Assembly: GCF_026870175.2 (NCBI RefSeq)
Contig: NZ_CP113977.2
Coordinates: 2,480,001 to 2,544,000 of the forward strand
Direction of reading: 5' to 3'
DNA: 64,000 nt
Source of the DNA: Flavobacterium aestivum
Lineage (GTDB): Bacteria; Bacteroidota; Bacteroidia; Flavobacteriales; Flavobacteriaceae
The notes under the pieces were generated by a model. That model did not search any database and was not told the DNA's origin. It was given only the letters and a program-made list of their open reading frames with translations. Of the stretch, positions 42,711 through 52,314 are shown in pieces. Both the position numbers and the translations under genes were made by a program. Position 1 is the stretch's first letter. Each line of letters begins with the position of its first letter.

Positions 42711-45700
42711 TTATTTTAAAATTTGCTTAATTAATGATTTAAGCGAAGAGTTATCTTTCCATTGCTCAAAGAATAAAATGGCTTTAGGAGATGGTTTTTG
42801 GTTGGTCTTGATTAGAATATCGACATAGCTTTCTACCACTTTTTTAAAACCTGTTGGTAGTTTATCGGTTGCATTCAGATTTTCGAAAAACACATTTAAA
42901 TATTGAAACAAAGCACTATTATGCAAAGGCGAAATATCTTTTAAAGCTATTATTGCATCTGTTAGTCTTGTAAATGCACCATACTTTTCGGAAGCTAAAA
43001 AGGCCGATTTTTGAGCAAATTTCTCAATATCAATAACTTGTTTTTCTACCAGATTTATTAAAGTTTCGGAAGCTATTAATCGTAGATCTTTCTTTTCCTG
43101 AAAGAAACATGCAGCAAATAAAAACAGGGTATTTTCAGAGAATCTAAATTCAGGACTGCTCATTACTTCCAGAAAGCCTTTTAATTCTGGTTTAGCACCA
43201 TAAGTAGTTCGGCAGTTATTCAATAAAGTCAAGGCTAATGCATCAGAATTTTGAGGCGTTAAACTATGCCAGTAATGGGTGTTTCCGGCATAATTCAAAT
43301 TATAATCCCAACTGTTTGATCTAGCGTAAATATCCTGGCTGTAAAGAAGATAGTTTGGCGTTTTTTTATAGTCAGGCATATCAAAACGTAGTTCAAACCA
43401 TGAGGCTGATCGTTCTTTTTTCTTGGTTCGATAATCCGTCCATTCGTTCCATTCTTCCTTAAATGTAATTTGCGGTTCAAACGGAGTCATAACAAACGGT
43501 ACTTCTTTTAGATACGTATTTTCGAATTCAGGGAATGTCTCATCAGGGTAAAAGGTTCTTGCTGCAACGGCCCATAAGGATAAGTATCCGGTTTCTTTTG
43601 TGGCTTTGCCCATTGTGGCCAAAAGTTTTGAAAATAAGGAATCCGAATCTATTGTTAGTTTTTCGTTTACACCTAAGCAGAACGATAATAGCTGCTTTAA
43701 TTCTCCTTCGACCTGATTCAATAACGGAATGGCTTCTTCTACATTTTCTCTCGGCATACGGGCAATTGCAATTGCTAAATCGGTAGAATTAATTTCTTCG
43801 TTTGTTTTTTGGTACGCAATTACTCTTTCCAACAAAACCTTTGGGGCAACCCAATACGGCTTGTGGCTTGGGAATGAAAGCATAGGCAACACAGAATTTG
43901 ATTCGATCTTTTGCTGTACTTTGTCTAATAATGGCTTGATTAAAGCCAGTGTATTTATTTTTGAAAAAGGTCTAAAATCGTTATGGAATTTACCATTGAT
44001 ATTGGCTATTTTTTGAGTCAAAAAGGACTCCATGTAATTCTTGTGAATACTTTCGAAATGTTTTTTTTGCAACTGTTTTTCATACGGCAGCAATTGTGAA
44101 TTATAATCTGCTGGGAATAAATCTCTTTGCTGGATATAAACATTCATCAGGATTTCGGTATCTAAAACTTCTTCGGAACCAATAAAATTCCCGAATTGAA
44201 AAAGAATATCATTCCAATCTTGTGGTAATTGTACTTCTTCGTTAAGTAACGTTTCTTTTTTTGCTTCAAATTGATATTCTTCAAAACCGGAATCATCGAT
44301 CGCTAATGAATCTTCATCTATAAACTGACTTAATCCCGATTTTATGTTTCCTTGCATTAAAGAAACATAGGAGGAGAGTTTTTCTTTGAGCGCTTTATCT
44401 TTTGCAGAAGCTATCTTTAAAATAATTTTTGTGGCACGTTCCTGCAAAGTCAAATCAGCTATTACGTAAATATCCGCAATCAGAGAGGTAATAGTGTTGC
44501 TTAGTTTTGGGTTTGATTTCGTTATCTTCTCCAAAATAGGTAAAACGTTTTTTATGGCTGCTTTGCAATCATTTCGCATCATTAGAGGTTCGAGCCACTC
44601 CAGAAATGATTTGGTTTTGAATTTTGGATGTGTGTATATTTTTTTAACAAGCTCAACTCCGTAACTTGTAATTGGTGGGTGGGCATTATGCAGTAAAGAG
44701 AATATATTTTCCTGATATACTATAAGTTCGTCCTCAGTAGCATTAAATTCTTCTATTCTTTTTCTGAAAAATGATTTTAAGTTATTGTTCCATTCTTTCG
44801 TTTGAATTTGGATTGCATTTTCAATAAAGAAAGCGCGATCCATTTTTTTCTCATCTAATAAAGATTTGTAAATAATGCTCCAGGCATTAAATTCACCATG
44901 TTTTTGGGATGAATTATCTCTGAATAAATGATTATGAACTACAGATTCATAATTAAATAACTCAGGAACATCTCTTTGATAAGTTGTTTTATCTTCTAGC
45001 ACTTTGCGAATAAAAACTCTGGTTTTCATTTTGGTTCGCCACTCATAAGTAGCCGCTAAGGTTAAAGCATACAACTCAGGATTATATTTTAATAAACCAT
45101 GATCTTCAAGTTTACGAAGCGCGTAATAATTAAAATTGACCCAATCTTGTCTTTTTGTTTTATCTAAGATAAAGGTGTCCAGCCAATTTGGTTTTGCCCA
45201 TAAGAGTACCTCTAATAGATACGGTTTGGAATCCAGTTCCTCAAGTATGGAAAGTGCTTCATCCCAAGGAGTAATATCAGTTTTGTCAAATAATGCAATT
45301 GCGCTTAGTGTAATAATTTCTCTTTGTTTGTTGTCACCTCGAGTTCCCCAGCCGTAATCGTATCTGTCCTTTTTTACGTAATCTGGATCTTTACTTAAAT
45401 CAGTATAGGTCATCCAGTAGCGTTTGCTTTTTTTGATGTGCTTTTTTAAAGCTTCAATATTTCCTTTTGCCTTTTCTTTCAGGAAAGGAAGTAACAGATT
45501 AATATTTTTAGATTTTATGATAGCATCATACTCTTCTAAGACTTCATCAGAGCTTTTGTTTTTAGCTGATTTTGGTTTAGAAATCGCATCGACTTCACCG
45601 TTTTCTGAGTATCCTTTTTTTATTTTTTCGGTTAGCATTTTTTCAGCCATTTTCAAACATTCTTCGTTAGTAGTAAAGCTTTTTGTTTGAGAGGTACCTG

Positions 45701-45803
45701 ACGTTCCATTTTTTCCGTAAGTAACAGTATAGTCTAGTCCTGCAACTTCAATTTCCCAGAATTTATCTGAGTTCCCGTCAATGTATTTAAGACTTTTTTT
45801 CAT
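42711..45803 (-). CDS. WGR-domain large protein (MolR/YehI-like)
   Basis: A 1030-residue protein. Residues 1-75 form a WGR domain ([36 protein letters not shown]), the nucleic-acid-binding module of PARP and MolR proteins. A charged linker (about 75-95) and a very long helical repeat-like body follow, with no visible catalytic motif. It resembles the E. coli MolR/YehI group (WGR plus DUF4132-type body). It is 5 bp from the SWIM gene and almost certainly in one operon with it. Function of the pair is unknown; nucleic-acid sensing is a reasonable guess. Confidence 0.75.
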   Translation of the reverse strand: MKKSLKYIDGNSDKFWEIEVAGLDYTVTYGKNGTSGTSQTKSFTTNEECLKMAEKMLTEKIKKGYSENGEVDAISKPKSAKNKSSDEVLEEYDAIIKSKNINLLLPFLKEKAKGNIEALKKHIKKSKRYWMTYTDLSKDPDYVKKDRYDYGWGTRGDNKQREIITLSAIALFDKTDITPWDEALSILEELDSKPYLLEVLLWAKPNWLDTFILDKTKRQDWVNFNYYALRKLEDHGLLKYNPELYALTLAATYEWRTKMKTRVFIRKVLEDKTTYQRDVPELFNYESVVHNHLFRDNSSQKHGEFNAWSIIYKSLLDEKKMDRAFFIENAIQIQTKEWNNNLKSFFRKRIEEFNATEDELIVYQENIFSLLHNAHPPITSYGVELVKKIYTHPKFKTKSFLEWLEPLMMRNDCKAAIKNVLPILEKITKSNPKLSNTITSLIADIYVIADLTLQERATKIILKIASAKDKALKEKLSSYVSLMQGNIKSGLSQFIDEDSLAIDDSGFEEYQFEAKKETLLNEEVQLPQDWNDILFQFGNFIGSEEVLDTEILMNVYIQQRDLFPADYNSQLLPYEKQLQKKHFESIHKNYMESFLTQKIANINGKFHNDFRPFSKINTLALIKPLLDKVQQKIESNSVLPMLSFPSHKPYWVAPKVLLERVIAYQKTNEEINSTDLAIAIARMPRENVEEAIPLLNQVEGELKQLLSFCLGVNEKLTIDSDSLFSKLLATMGKATKETGYLSLWAVAARTFYPDETFPEFENTYLKEVPFVMTPFEPQITFKEEWNEWTDYRTKKKERSASWFELRFDMPDYKKTPNYLLYSQDIYARSNSWDYNLNYAGNTHYWHSLTPQNSDALALTLLNNCRTTYGAKPELKGFLEVMSSPEFRFSENTLFLFAACFFQEKKDLRLIASETLINLVEKQVIDIEKFAQKSAFLASEKYGAFTRLTDAIIALKDISPLHNSALFQYLNVFFENLNATDKLPTGFKKVVESYVDILIKTNQKPSPKAILFFEQWKDNSSLKSLIKQILK

Positions 45804-45954
45804 TATAGAGTATAGATGGGGGTTATAAGTGAATGTGTTGATTTTCTCTCAAAAATAGAATTAATAAAGAGAATTACCACATTCTTACAGAAAAGTTTTG
45901 TGTAAAAAAAGGTTAATTTTAAATCTTCTTTAGCGCTTTGATAAGATGCAATAA

Positions 45955-45984
45955 AAAAGGCTGTCTTGATGAAGACAGCCTTTT
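45955..45984 (-). terminator. Terminator of the acyl-CoA ligase gene
   Basis: AAAAGGCTGTCTT (45955-45967) GATG AAGACAGCCTTTT (45972-45984), a perfect 13-bp stem with a 4-nt loop. Confidence 0.93.
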
Positions 45985-46007
45985 CCTTTGGTTATATTAT
46001 TTTGATT

Positions 46008-47786
46008 TTAGTTGTGACCATATATTTTAGCATATAGGTCTTTATAGATTTCTAATATGATTTTTCGTTTTAGTTTAAGGGTAGGAGTTAGGTGTCCGCC
46101 ATCTATAGACCAAACTTCTGGAGTCAATTCAAAGCGTTTGATTTGTTCCCAATTTCCGAATTTTTTATTGATGTTGTCTACTTCTTCCTGAACACGAGCA
46201 ATTACTTTTGGGTTAGCAACGATTTCCGCATTAGTGTTACCAAGCTCAACGTTATGTAATTTTGCCCATTCTTTGATAAAATCAAAATTAGGTTGTATGA
46301 ACGCTCCCGGCATTTTTTCACCATCTCCAATTACCATAATCTGCTCGATAAAACGAGATTGTTTCATGGTGTTTTCAATAATTTGTGGGGCAATATATTT
46401 TCCTCCTGAGGTCTTGAACATTTCTTTCTTACGGTCAGTAATTTTCAAGAAACCTTCGCTGTCAATTTCCCCAATATCTCCTGTATGGAAATAATTGTTT
46501 TGAATCGCTTCGGCAGTTTTTTCCGGATCTTTAAAGTAACCCATCATTACGTTTGGACCTTTGCAAAGGATTTCTCCGTCTTCGGCAATTTTGATCTCAA
46601 CATTTTCAATGACTTTACCTACTGTTCCAATTTTGTAACCTCTATTTCTCATGTCATTTACAGTAATAACAGGAGAGGTCTCAGTCAAACCATATCCTTC
46701 CATAACTGGAATTCCTGCTGCTGCAAAAACTCGGGCCAGTCTTGGTTGTAAAGCAGCACTTCCGGAAACCATTAGGTCTAGATTACCTCCTAAAGCTTCT
46801 TGCCATTTACTGAAAATTAATTTTCGAGCTATTTTTAATTGAAATTCATACCAAAATCCATTGTCTCCATAAGGTGCATAACGCAATCCTAAGTCGATTG
46901 CCCAAAAGAAAAGTGTCTTTTTAAACCCAGTTAACTCAGTTCCTTTGGCATAGATTTTATCGTATACTTTCTCCAATAGTCTTGGTACTGCCGTAATAAC
47001 GTTTGGTCTTACTTCTTTTAGATTATCACTTACTTTGTCTATTGATTCTCCAAAATATACAGACACGCCATAATATTGGTATAAATACAAAATCATTCTT
47101 TCGAATATATGACAAATAGGAAGAAAGCTTAAGGCTCTGGTAGTACCAGGTTCGAAAGGGATTCTTGTTGCACTATTAAGAACGTCTGAAACAATATTTA
47201 CATGAGAAAGCATTACACCTTTTGGTCTTCCTGTTGTTCCTGATGTATAAATGATTGTAGCTAAATCTGCTGGTTTTACGTTGTTTTTACGTTCCTCTAC
47301 AGCGTCCTGATTGCTTTGGTCTTCCCCTAGCTGAAGCAATTCTTTCCAGTTTTTGCAACCTTCAATTTCGTTAAAAGAGAATACTTCTTTGAATGAAGGA
47401 ACATTTCCTTTAATGCTGTTTACTTTGGTTAAGACTTCAATATCTGAAACAAAAACATACATGGCTCCAGAATGATTTAGAATATATTCGTAATCTTCTT
47501 CAGCGATTGTTGGATAAATAGGAACGGTTTGTGCTCCTGTTTGCAAAACGCCAATATCCATGATATGCCATTCAGTTCTATTATTGGTTGAAATAATAGC
47601 GACCTTATCGTCTTTTTGAATACCCATTCGTAGCAATGCCCTAGAAATAGCATTAGATTTATCAATGTATTCTTGAGATGAGGTTTTTATCCAAACCCCA
47701 TTTTGCTTGGTTACTAAAGCATCAGATTTGTTAAATTTTTCTTGCTGATAGTAAGGGAAATCAAAAATGCGAGTAATATTTGTCAT
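46008..47786 (-). CDS. Long-chain acyl-CoA synthetase (AMP-forming)
   Basis: A 592-residue ANL-superfamily enzyme that activates fatty acids with ATP and CoA. The AMP-binding P-loop is IIYTSGTTGRPKGVMLSH (about 176-193), followed by EGYGLTETSPV (motif A5), HTGDIG, and the hinge ITDRKKEMFKTSGGKYI (motif A8/linker). The C-terminus holds the catalytic Lys region LTPTLKLKRKII. It supplies acyl-CoA for the fad operon at 13012-19379 or for lipid synthesis. It is a single-gene unit with its own terminator. Confidence 0.93.
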   Translation of the reverse strand: MTNITRIFDFPYYQQEKFNKSDALVTKQNGVWIKTSSQEYIDKSNAISRALLRMGIQKDDKVAIISTNNRTEWHIMDIGVLQTGAQTVPIYPTIAEEDYEYILNHSGAMYVFVSDIEVLTKVNSIKGNVPSFKEVFSFNEIEGCKNWKELLQLGEDQSNQDAVEERKNNVKPADLATIIYTSGTTGRPKGVMLSHVNIVSDVLNSATRIPFEPGTTRALSFLPICHIFERMILYLYQYYGVSVYFGESIDKVSDNLKEVRPNVITAVPRLLEKVYDKIYAKGTELTGFKKTLFFWAIDLGLRYAPYGDNGFWYEFQLKIARKLIFSKWQEALGGNLDLMVSGSAALQPRLARVFAAAGIPVMEGYGLTETSPVITVNDMRNRGYKIGTVGKVIENVEIKIAEDGEILCKGPNVMMGYFKDPEKTAEAIQNNYFHTGDIGEIDSEGFLKITDRKKEMFKTSGGKYIAPQIIENTMKQSRFIEQIMVIGDGEKMPGAFIQPNFDFIKEWAKLHNVELGNTNAEIVANPKVIARVQEEVDNINKKFGNWEQIKRFELTPEVWSIDGGHLTPTLKLKRKIILEIYKDLYAKIYGHN

Positions 47787-47969
47787 TGAAAAATTATTAA
47801 TTTTATTGCAAATTAAATAAAATTTAATAATAATTTTTATTTTTTATATAATAAATATGAAAAATATAATTACATAATTGATATCCAACGAAATCGATTT
47901 CTTGTTTAAATAAAGTATGCTGGAATTAATAGGAATTACTACTTATTCAACTGCTTAAAACAGTGTTGA

Positions 47970-48401
47970 TTACTCGGTAAATTCTTTCATTCTTTGTCCG
48001 GAAATAAACATTCTGTTATTGTTGTGATGAATTGAAAATTGGGTGGAAATCCACTCATTTTCATCCGCTTTGTTTGAATCTATTTTATACCAAAGAGTAT
48101 ATTTTGCACTATCAAATCCTTCTTTGAAAAGTGGAATTCCTGACTCAGAACATTCAATTCCCCAAATAATTGGTTCTTTTTTAAGTTCTTCATCTTGCAT
48201 AATTCCAGTTCCGTTTTCGTTTAATAGCGTTATAGGTTCTGTTTGATTTTTAAAAACATAAAGACCTGCTATAGGGTAACCAATAACTGTGACGATATAA
48301 TGGTCATTGTTTTTGTCGTTGATTTTTGTGATTTTAAGTTGTGCATAAGAATGCGCTGTATTTAATAAAAATACAGAAAATAGTAAAGAAATGATTTTCA
48401 T
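47970..48401 (-). CDS. Secreted hypothetical protein, 143 aa
   Basis: Unrecognised family. A signal peptide (about 1-20, LLNTAHSYAQ) precedes a small beta-rich domain with KITKINDKNNDHYIVTVIGYP, an ESGIPLFKEGFD stretch and a C-terminal FSIHHNNNRMFISGQRM. It looks periplasmic. It lies downstream of purL after a terminator, so it is a separate unit. Confidence 0.65.
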   Translation of the reverse strand: MKIISLLFSVFLLNTAHSYAQLKITKINDKNNDHYIVTVIGYPIAGLYVFKNQTEPITLLNENGTGIMQDEELKKEPIIWGIECSESGIPLFKEGFDSAKYTLWYKIDSNKADENEWISTQFSIHHNNNRMFISGQRMKEFTE

Positions 48402-48500
48402 GTGTGTAGGTTAATTATAAAAGATTAATGAGTTCCTGAAAGCTGCGGGTACAACTTTCTGGAATGTTTTTTGTTTAGATTTATATGATTTGGGAAAAAA

Positions 48501-48527
48501 AAACTCATTCGGTTATAGAATGAGTTT
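48501..48527. terminator. Terminator of purL
   Basis: AAACTCATTC (48501-48510) and GAATGAGTTT (48518-48527), a 10-bp stem with A- and T-runs on both sides, just beyond the purL stop at 48548. Confidence 0.92.
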
Positions 48528-48547
48528 TTTTAGATTTATAAAAAAGA

Positions 48548-51500
48548 TTAAACTTTATCAATCCATTTTCTGGCATTCACAAAGGCTTCATGCCAAGGTG
48601 TAACTTCGTCATTTCTATCTTTTGGGTAATGTGCCCAGTTCCATTGGAAAGTAGAACGCTCAATGTGTGGCATCATAACCAAGTGACGTCCGGTTGTGTC
48701 ACACATCATGGCTGTGTTATAATCAGAACCGTTAGGGTTAGCTGGGTAGCCCTCATAACCGTATTTAGCTACGATGTTGTAGTGCTCTTCATCCATTGGT
48801 TTGCTGAATTTTCCTTCACCGTGTGAAACCCAAACTCCAAGTGTTGCACCAGCAAGTGTTGATAGCATCACTGAGTTGTTTTCCTGTATTGTTACAGATG
48901 TAAAGATGCTCTCGTGCTTTTGGCTTTCGTTATGGAGCATTTTTGGTTTGTGTTTGTGTTCTGGGTTGATCAATCCTAATTCGATGAACAATTGACAACC
49001 GTTACAAATTCCAACAGAAAGTGTATCTTCTCTTTTGAAGAAATTGGTCAATGCTGTTTTTGCTTTTTCATTGTATAAAAAGGCTCCAGCCCAACCTTTG
49101 GCAGAACCCAAAACATCTGAATTAGAGAATCCACCCACAGCACCAATAAACTGAATGTCTTCCAGAGTTTCACGTCCAGAAATCAAATCGGTCATGTGAA
49201 CGTCTTTTACATCAAATCCGGCTAAGTACATAGCATTGGCCATTTCACGCTCAGAATTACTTCCTTTTTCACGAATGATTGCTGCTTTCGGACGTGGTTT
49301 AGACGAATCTATAACTGGTGCTTTACCCGTAAAATGAGATGGGAAAGTATAGTTTAAAGCTTGATTTTTGTAATTGTCAAAACGTGCTTGTGCAGTTCCG
49401 TTTTTAGATTGTTTTTGGTCTAATAAGAAAGAAGTTTTAAACCAAACATCTCTGTATTTGGCGATGTCTAATTTACAAGGTCCAAAATCTAATGTAGCTT
49501 CGGTTGTTGCAGTTCCTAATTTGTAGAAAGCAACATTGTTTGCTTTTAATTTAGCTTCAACCGCTTCGTCTGAATTGGCTTGGAAAACAACTGCGATGTT
49601 TTCGGCAAAAAGATATTTGATAATGTCTTTTTCTTCAAAAACAGAGAAATCGATTTTGGCTCCCAAATTAACATCAGCAAAACACATTTCCAGTAAAGTA
49701 GTGATTAAACCACCACTTCCGATATCATGTCCTGCTAAGATTTGATTGTCTAAAATCAATTCCTGAAGGGTGTTGAATGCATTTTTGAAGAAAGCAGCGT
49801 CTTTGATTGTCGGTGCTTCGTTTCCGATAGCATTTAGTGTTTGAGCAAAAGAAGAACCTCCTAGTTTGAAATCGTCTTGAGATAAATTAATATAATAAAT
49901 AGAACCTCCGTCTTTTTGTAAAACAGGCTCTACTACTTTTCTAATATCAGTACAGTTTCCAGCCGCAGAAATAATTACCGTTCCCGGTGCGATTACTTCA
50001 TCGTTTGGATATTTTTGTTTCATCGAAAGTGAATCTTTTCCTGTTGGAATATTGATTCCCAATTCGATTGCAAATTCAGAACAACCTTCTACAGCAGCAT
50101 ATAAACGAGCATCTTCACCTTCGTTTTTACAAGCCCACATCCAGTTGGCAGAAAGAGAAACTCCTTTCAATCCGTCTTTGATTGGTGCCCAAACGATATT
50201 CGATAAAGATTCTGCAATTGCAGTTCTTGTTCCTGCAACAGGATCAATTAAGGATGCAATAGGGGAATGTCCAATAGAAGTTGCAATTCCTTCTTTTCCT
50301 TGGTAGTCTAAAGCCATAACACCACAATTGTTCAATGGTAATTGTAATGGTCCGGCACATTGTTGTTTAGCTACTTTTCCACCAACACAACGGTCTACTT
50401 TATTGGTCAACCAGTCTTTACAAGCTACAGCTTCAAGTTGTAAAACTTGCTCTAAGTAAGTTGAAATGTTTTTTATGTTGTATTCTAATCCGGCATAATT
50501 GTAATCAACTGTTTTGTCAGTCATTACCGTTTTTGGAGAACTACCAAAGAAATCTTCTAAAGCATAATCCATTGGCTTTATACCAGTAGTTTTAGATTCG
50601 AATGTAAAACGGTGATCACCAGTTACGTCACCTACCTGATACATAGGAGAACGCTCTCTGTCTGCAATTTTTTGTAAAGTGTCGATATCTTTTTTACCAA
50701 TAACTAATCCCATTCTTTCTTGGGATTCGTTACCAATGATTTCCTTTGCAGAAAGAGTAGGGTCACCAACCGGCAATTTGTCTAAATCGATTAATCCTCC
50801 AGTTTCTTCCACCAATTCAGAAAGACAGTTTAAGTGTCCTCCCGCACCGTGATCGTGAATAGAAACGATAGGATTGCTGTCGCTTTCTACTAAACCACGA
50901 ATTGCATTGGCAGCACGTTTTTGCATTTCAGGGTTAGAACGTTGAATAGCGTTTAGTTCTATTCCAGAACCAAAAGCTCCAGTGTCTGCAGATGATACCG
51001 CAGCACCACCCATTCCAATTCTATAATTTTCTCCACCAAGAATAACAATTTTGTCTCCTTCTTGTGGTTTGTGTTTGATGGCTTGGTTTAATTTTCCGTA
51101 TCCAATTCCACCAGCTTGCATGATTACTTTATCATAACCAATTTTACGGTTGTTTTCTTCATGTTCGAAAGTAAGAACAGAACCTGTAATAAGCGGTTGT
51201 CCAAATTTATTTCCAAAATCTGATGCTCCATTCGAAGCTTTTATTAAGATATCCATTGGAGTTTGGTACAACCATTTTCTTTCGGCTACAGCATCTTCCC
51301 ATGATCTGTTTTCTTCTAATCTGGAATATGAAGTCATGTAAACGGCAGTTCCAGCCATTGGTAACGAACCTTGTCCTCCGGCTAAACGGTCACGAATTTC
51401 TCCTCCTGATCCTGTTGCAGCCCCGTTGAAAGGCTCTACAGTTGTTGGGAAATTGTGGGTTTCAGCTTTTAAAGAGATAACTGAATCAAATTCTTTTACT

Positions 51501-52201
51501 TCGTAAAAATCAGGTTTGTCAGCTGTTTTAGGAGCAAATTGTTGTACTCTAGGCCCTTTTAGAAATGCTACATTGTCTTTGTAAGCAGAAACAATATCGT
51601 TAGGATTTTCCTGAGACGTTTTTTTGATTAATTTAAAAAGAGAAGTTTCTTTTTCTACTCCATCAATAACAAATGTACCGTTGAAGATTTTGTGGCGGCA
51701 GTGTTCTGAATTAGCTTGTGAGAAAGCAAAAATTTCAGAATCAGTTAGTTTTCTGCCTAATTTAGTAGATAAATTATCTAGGTATTCTACTTCTTCAATG
51801 CTCAAAGCAAGACCTTCAGATTGGTTGTATGCAGCGATATCATCAATGTTCAGAATAGCTTCTGGTTGAACGTTGATGGTAAAAATATCCTGATTCAACT
51901 CAGTATATTTTTGCGAAAGCATAGGGTCAAAATCATTAAAATCAGCCGTTGCTCTATGGAATTCTTCGATACGAATGATTCCAGAAATCCCCATGTTCTG
52001 AGTGATTTCCACCGCATTGGTACTCCAAGGGGTGATCATAGTGGCACGAGGTCCAACAAAAAAATCCGACAAGACGGATTTTTCTATTTTATTGGAATCG
52101 GCAAATAGCCAGTTGAGTTTTGAAATGTCTTGAGCCGAAATTTCGTTTTGCGTTTGTACTGCAAAAACAGTTTTGCTTTGGTTTTCAAAGAAATGGATCA
52201 T
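48548..52201 (-). CDS. purL: Phosphoribosylformylglycinamidine synthase (large PurL)
   Basis: A 1217-residue single-chain FGAM synthase, converting FGAR, Gln and ATP to FGAM in purine synthesis. The N-terminal linker domain is followed by the two AIRS-like halves (FSQANSEHCRHKIFNG; AETHNFPTTVEPFNGAATGSGGEI; SIHDHGAGGHLNCL; CGVMALDY; AGHDIGSGGLITTL) and a C-terminal class I glutaminase with Cys in VGICNGCQLF. Length matches the gamma-proteobacterial/eukaryotic type. The ATG at 52201 (MIHFFENQSK) was chosen; an extension to 52243 is not needed. Confidence 0.96.
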   Translation of the reverse strand: MIHFFENQSKTVFAVQTQNEISAQDISKLNWLFADSNKIEKSVLSDFFVGPRATMITPWSTNAVEITQNMGISGIIRIEEFHRATADFNDFDPMLSQKYTELNQDIFTINVQPEAILNIDDIAAYNQSEGLALSIEEVEYLDNLSTKLGRKLTDSEIFAFSQANSEHCRHKIFNGTFVIDGVEKETSLFKLIKKTSQENPNDIVSAYKDNVAFLKGPRVQQFAPKTADKPDFYEVKEFDSVISLKAETHNFPTTVEPFNGAATGSGGEIRDRLAGGQGSLPMAGTAVYMTSYSRLEENRSWEDAVAERKWLYQTPMDILIKASNGASDFGNKFGQPLITGSVLTFEHEENNRKIGYDKVIMQAGGIGYGKLNQAIKHKPQEGDKIVILGGENYRIGMGGAAVSSADTGAFGSGIELNAIQRSNPEMQKRAANAIRGLVESDSNPIVSIHDHGAGGHLNCLSELVEETGGLIDLDKLPVGDPTLSAKEIIGNESQERMGLVIGKKDIDTLQKIADRERSPMYQVGDVTGDHRFTFESKTTGIKPMDYALEDFFGSSPKTVMTDKTVDYNYAGLEYNIKNISTYLEQVLQLEAVACKDWLTNKVDRCVGGKVAKQQCAGPLQLPLNNCGVMALDYQGKEGIATSIGHSPIASLIDPVAGTRTAIAESLSNIVWAPIKDGLKGVSLSANWMWACKNEGEDARLYAAVEGCSEFAIELGINIPTGKDSLSMKQKYPNDEVIAPGTVIISAAGNCTDIRKVVEPVLQKDGGSIYYINLSQDDFKLGGSSFAQTLNAIGNEAPTIKDAAFFKNAFNTLQELILDNQILAGHDIGSGGLITTLLEMCFADVNLGAKIDFSVFEEKDIIKYLFAENIAVVFQANSDEAVEAKLKANNVAFYKLGTATTEATLDFGPCKLDIAKYRDVWFKTSFLLDQKQSKNGTAQARFDNYKNQALNYTFPSHFTGKAPVIDSSKPRPKAAIIREKGSNSEREMANAMYLAGFDVKDVHMTDLISGRETLEDIQFIGAVGGFSNSDVLGSAKGWAGAFLYNEKAKTALTNFFKREDTLSVGICNGCQLFIELGLINPEHKHKPKMLHNESQKHESIFTSVTIQENNSVMLSTLAGATLGVWVSHGEGKFSKPMDEEHYNIVAKYGYEGYPANPNGSDYNTAMMCDTTGRHLVMMPHIERSTFQWNWAHYPKDRNDEVTPWHEAFVNARKWIDKV

Positions 52202-52262
52202 TGTTGTGTAGTTTGTTGTATTTAACGGTGCAAATTTAGTCAATTAAGATTAAAATATGAAT

Positions 52263-52294
52263 AAAAAAAAAGCGACAATTTTGCCGCTTTTTTT
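52263..52294 (-). terminator. Terminator of the endonuclease I gene
   Basis: AGCG-A-CAA (52271-52278) TT TTG-C-CGCT (52281-52288), flanked by A- and T-runs, follows the endonuclease stop codon on the minus strand. Confidence 0.8.
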
Positions 52295-52314
52295 ATTGGT
52301 AGTAGAACTTTTAA

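Noticed and set aside
52202..52243. 14-residue N-terminal extension of PurL
   Set aside because: MIHFFENQSK is the expected start and the extension is Thr/Asn-rich with no counterpart in the family as I know it.
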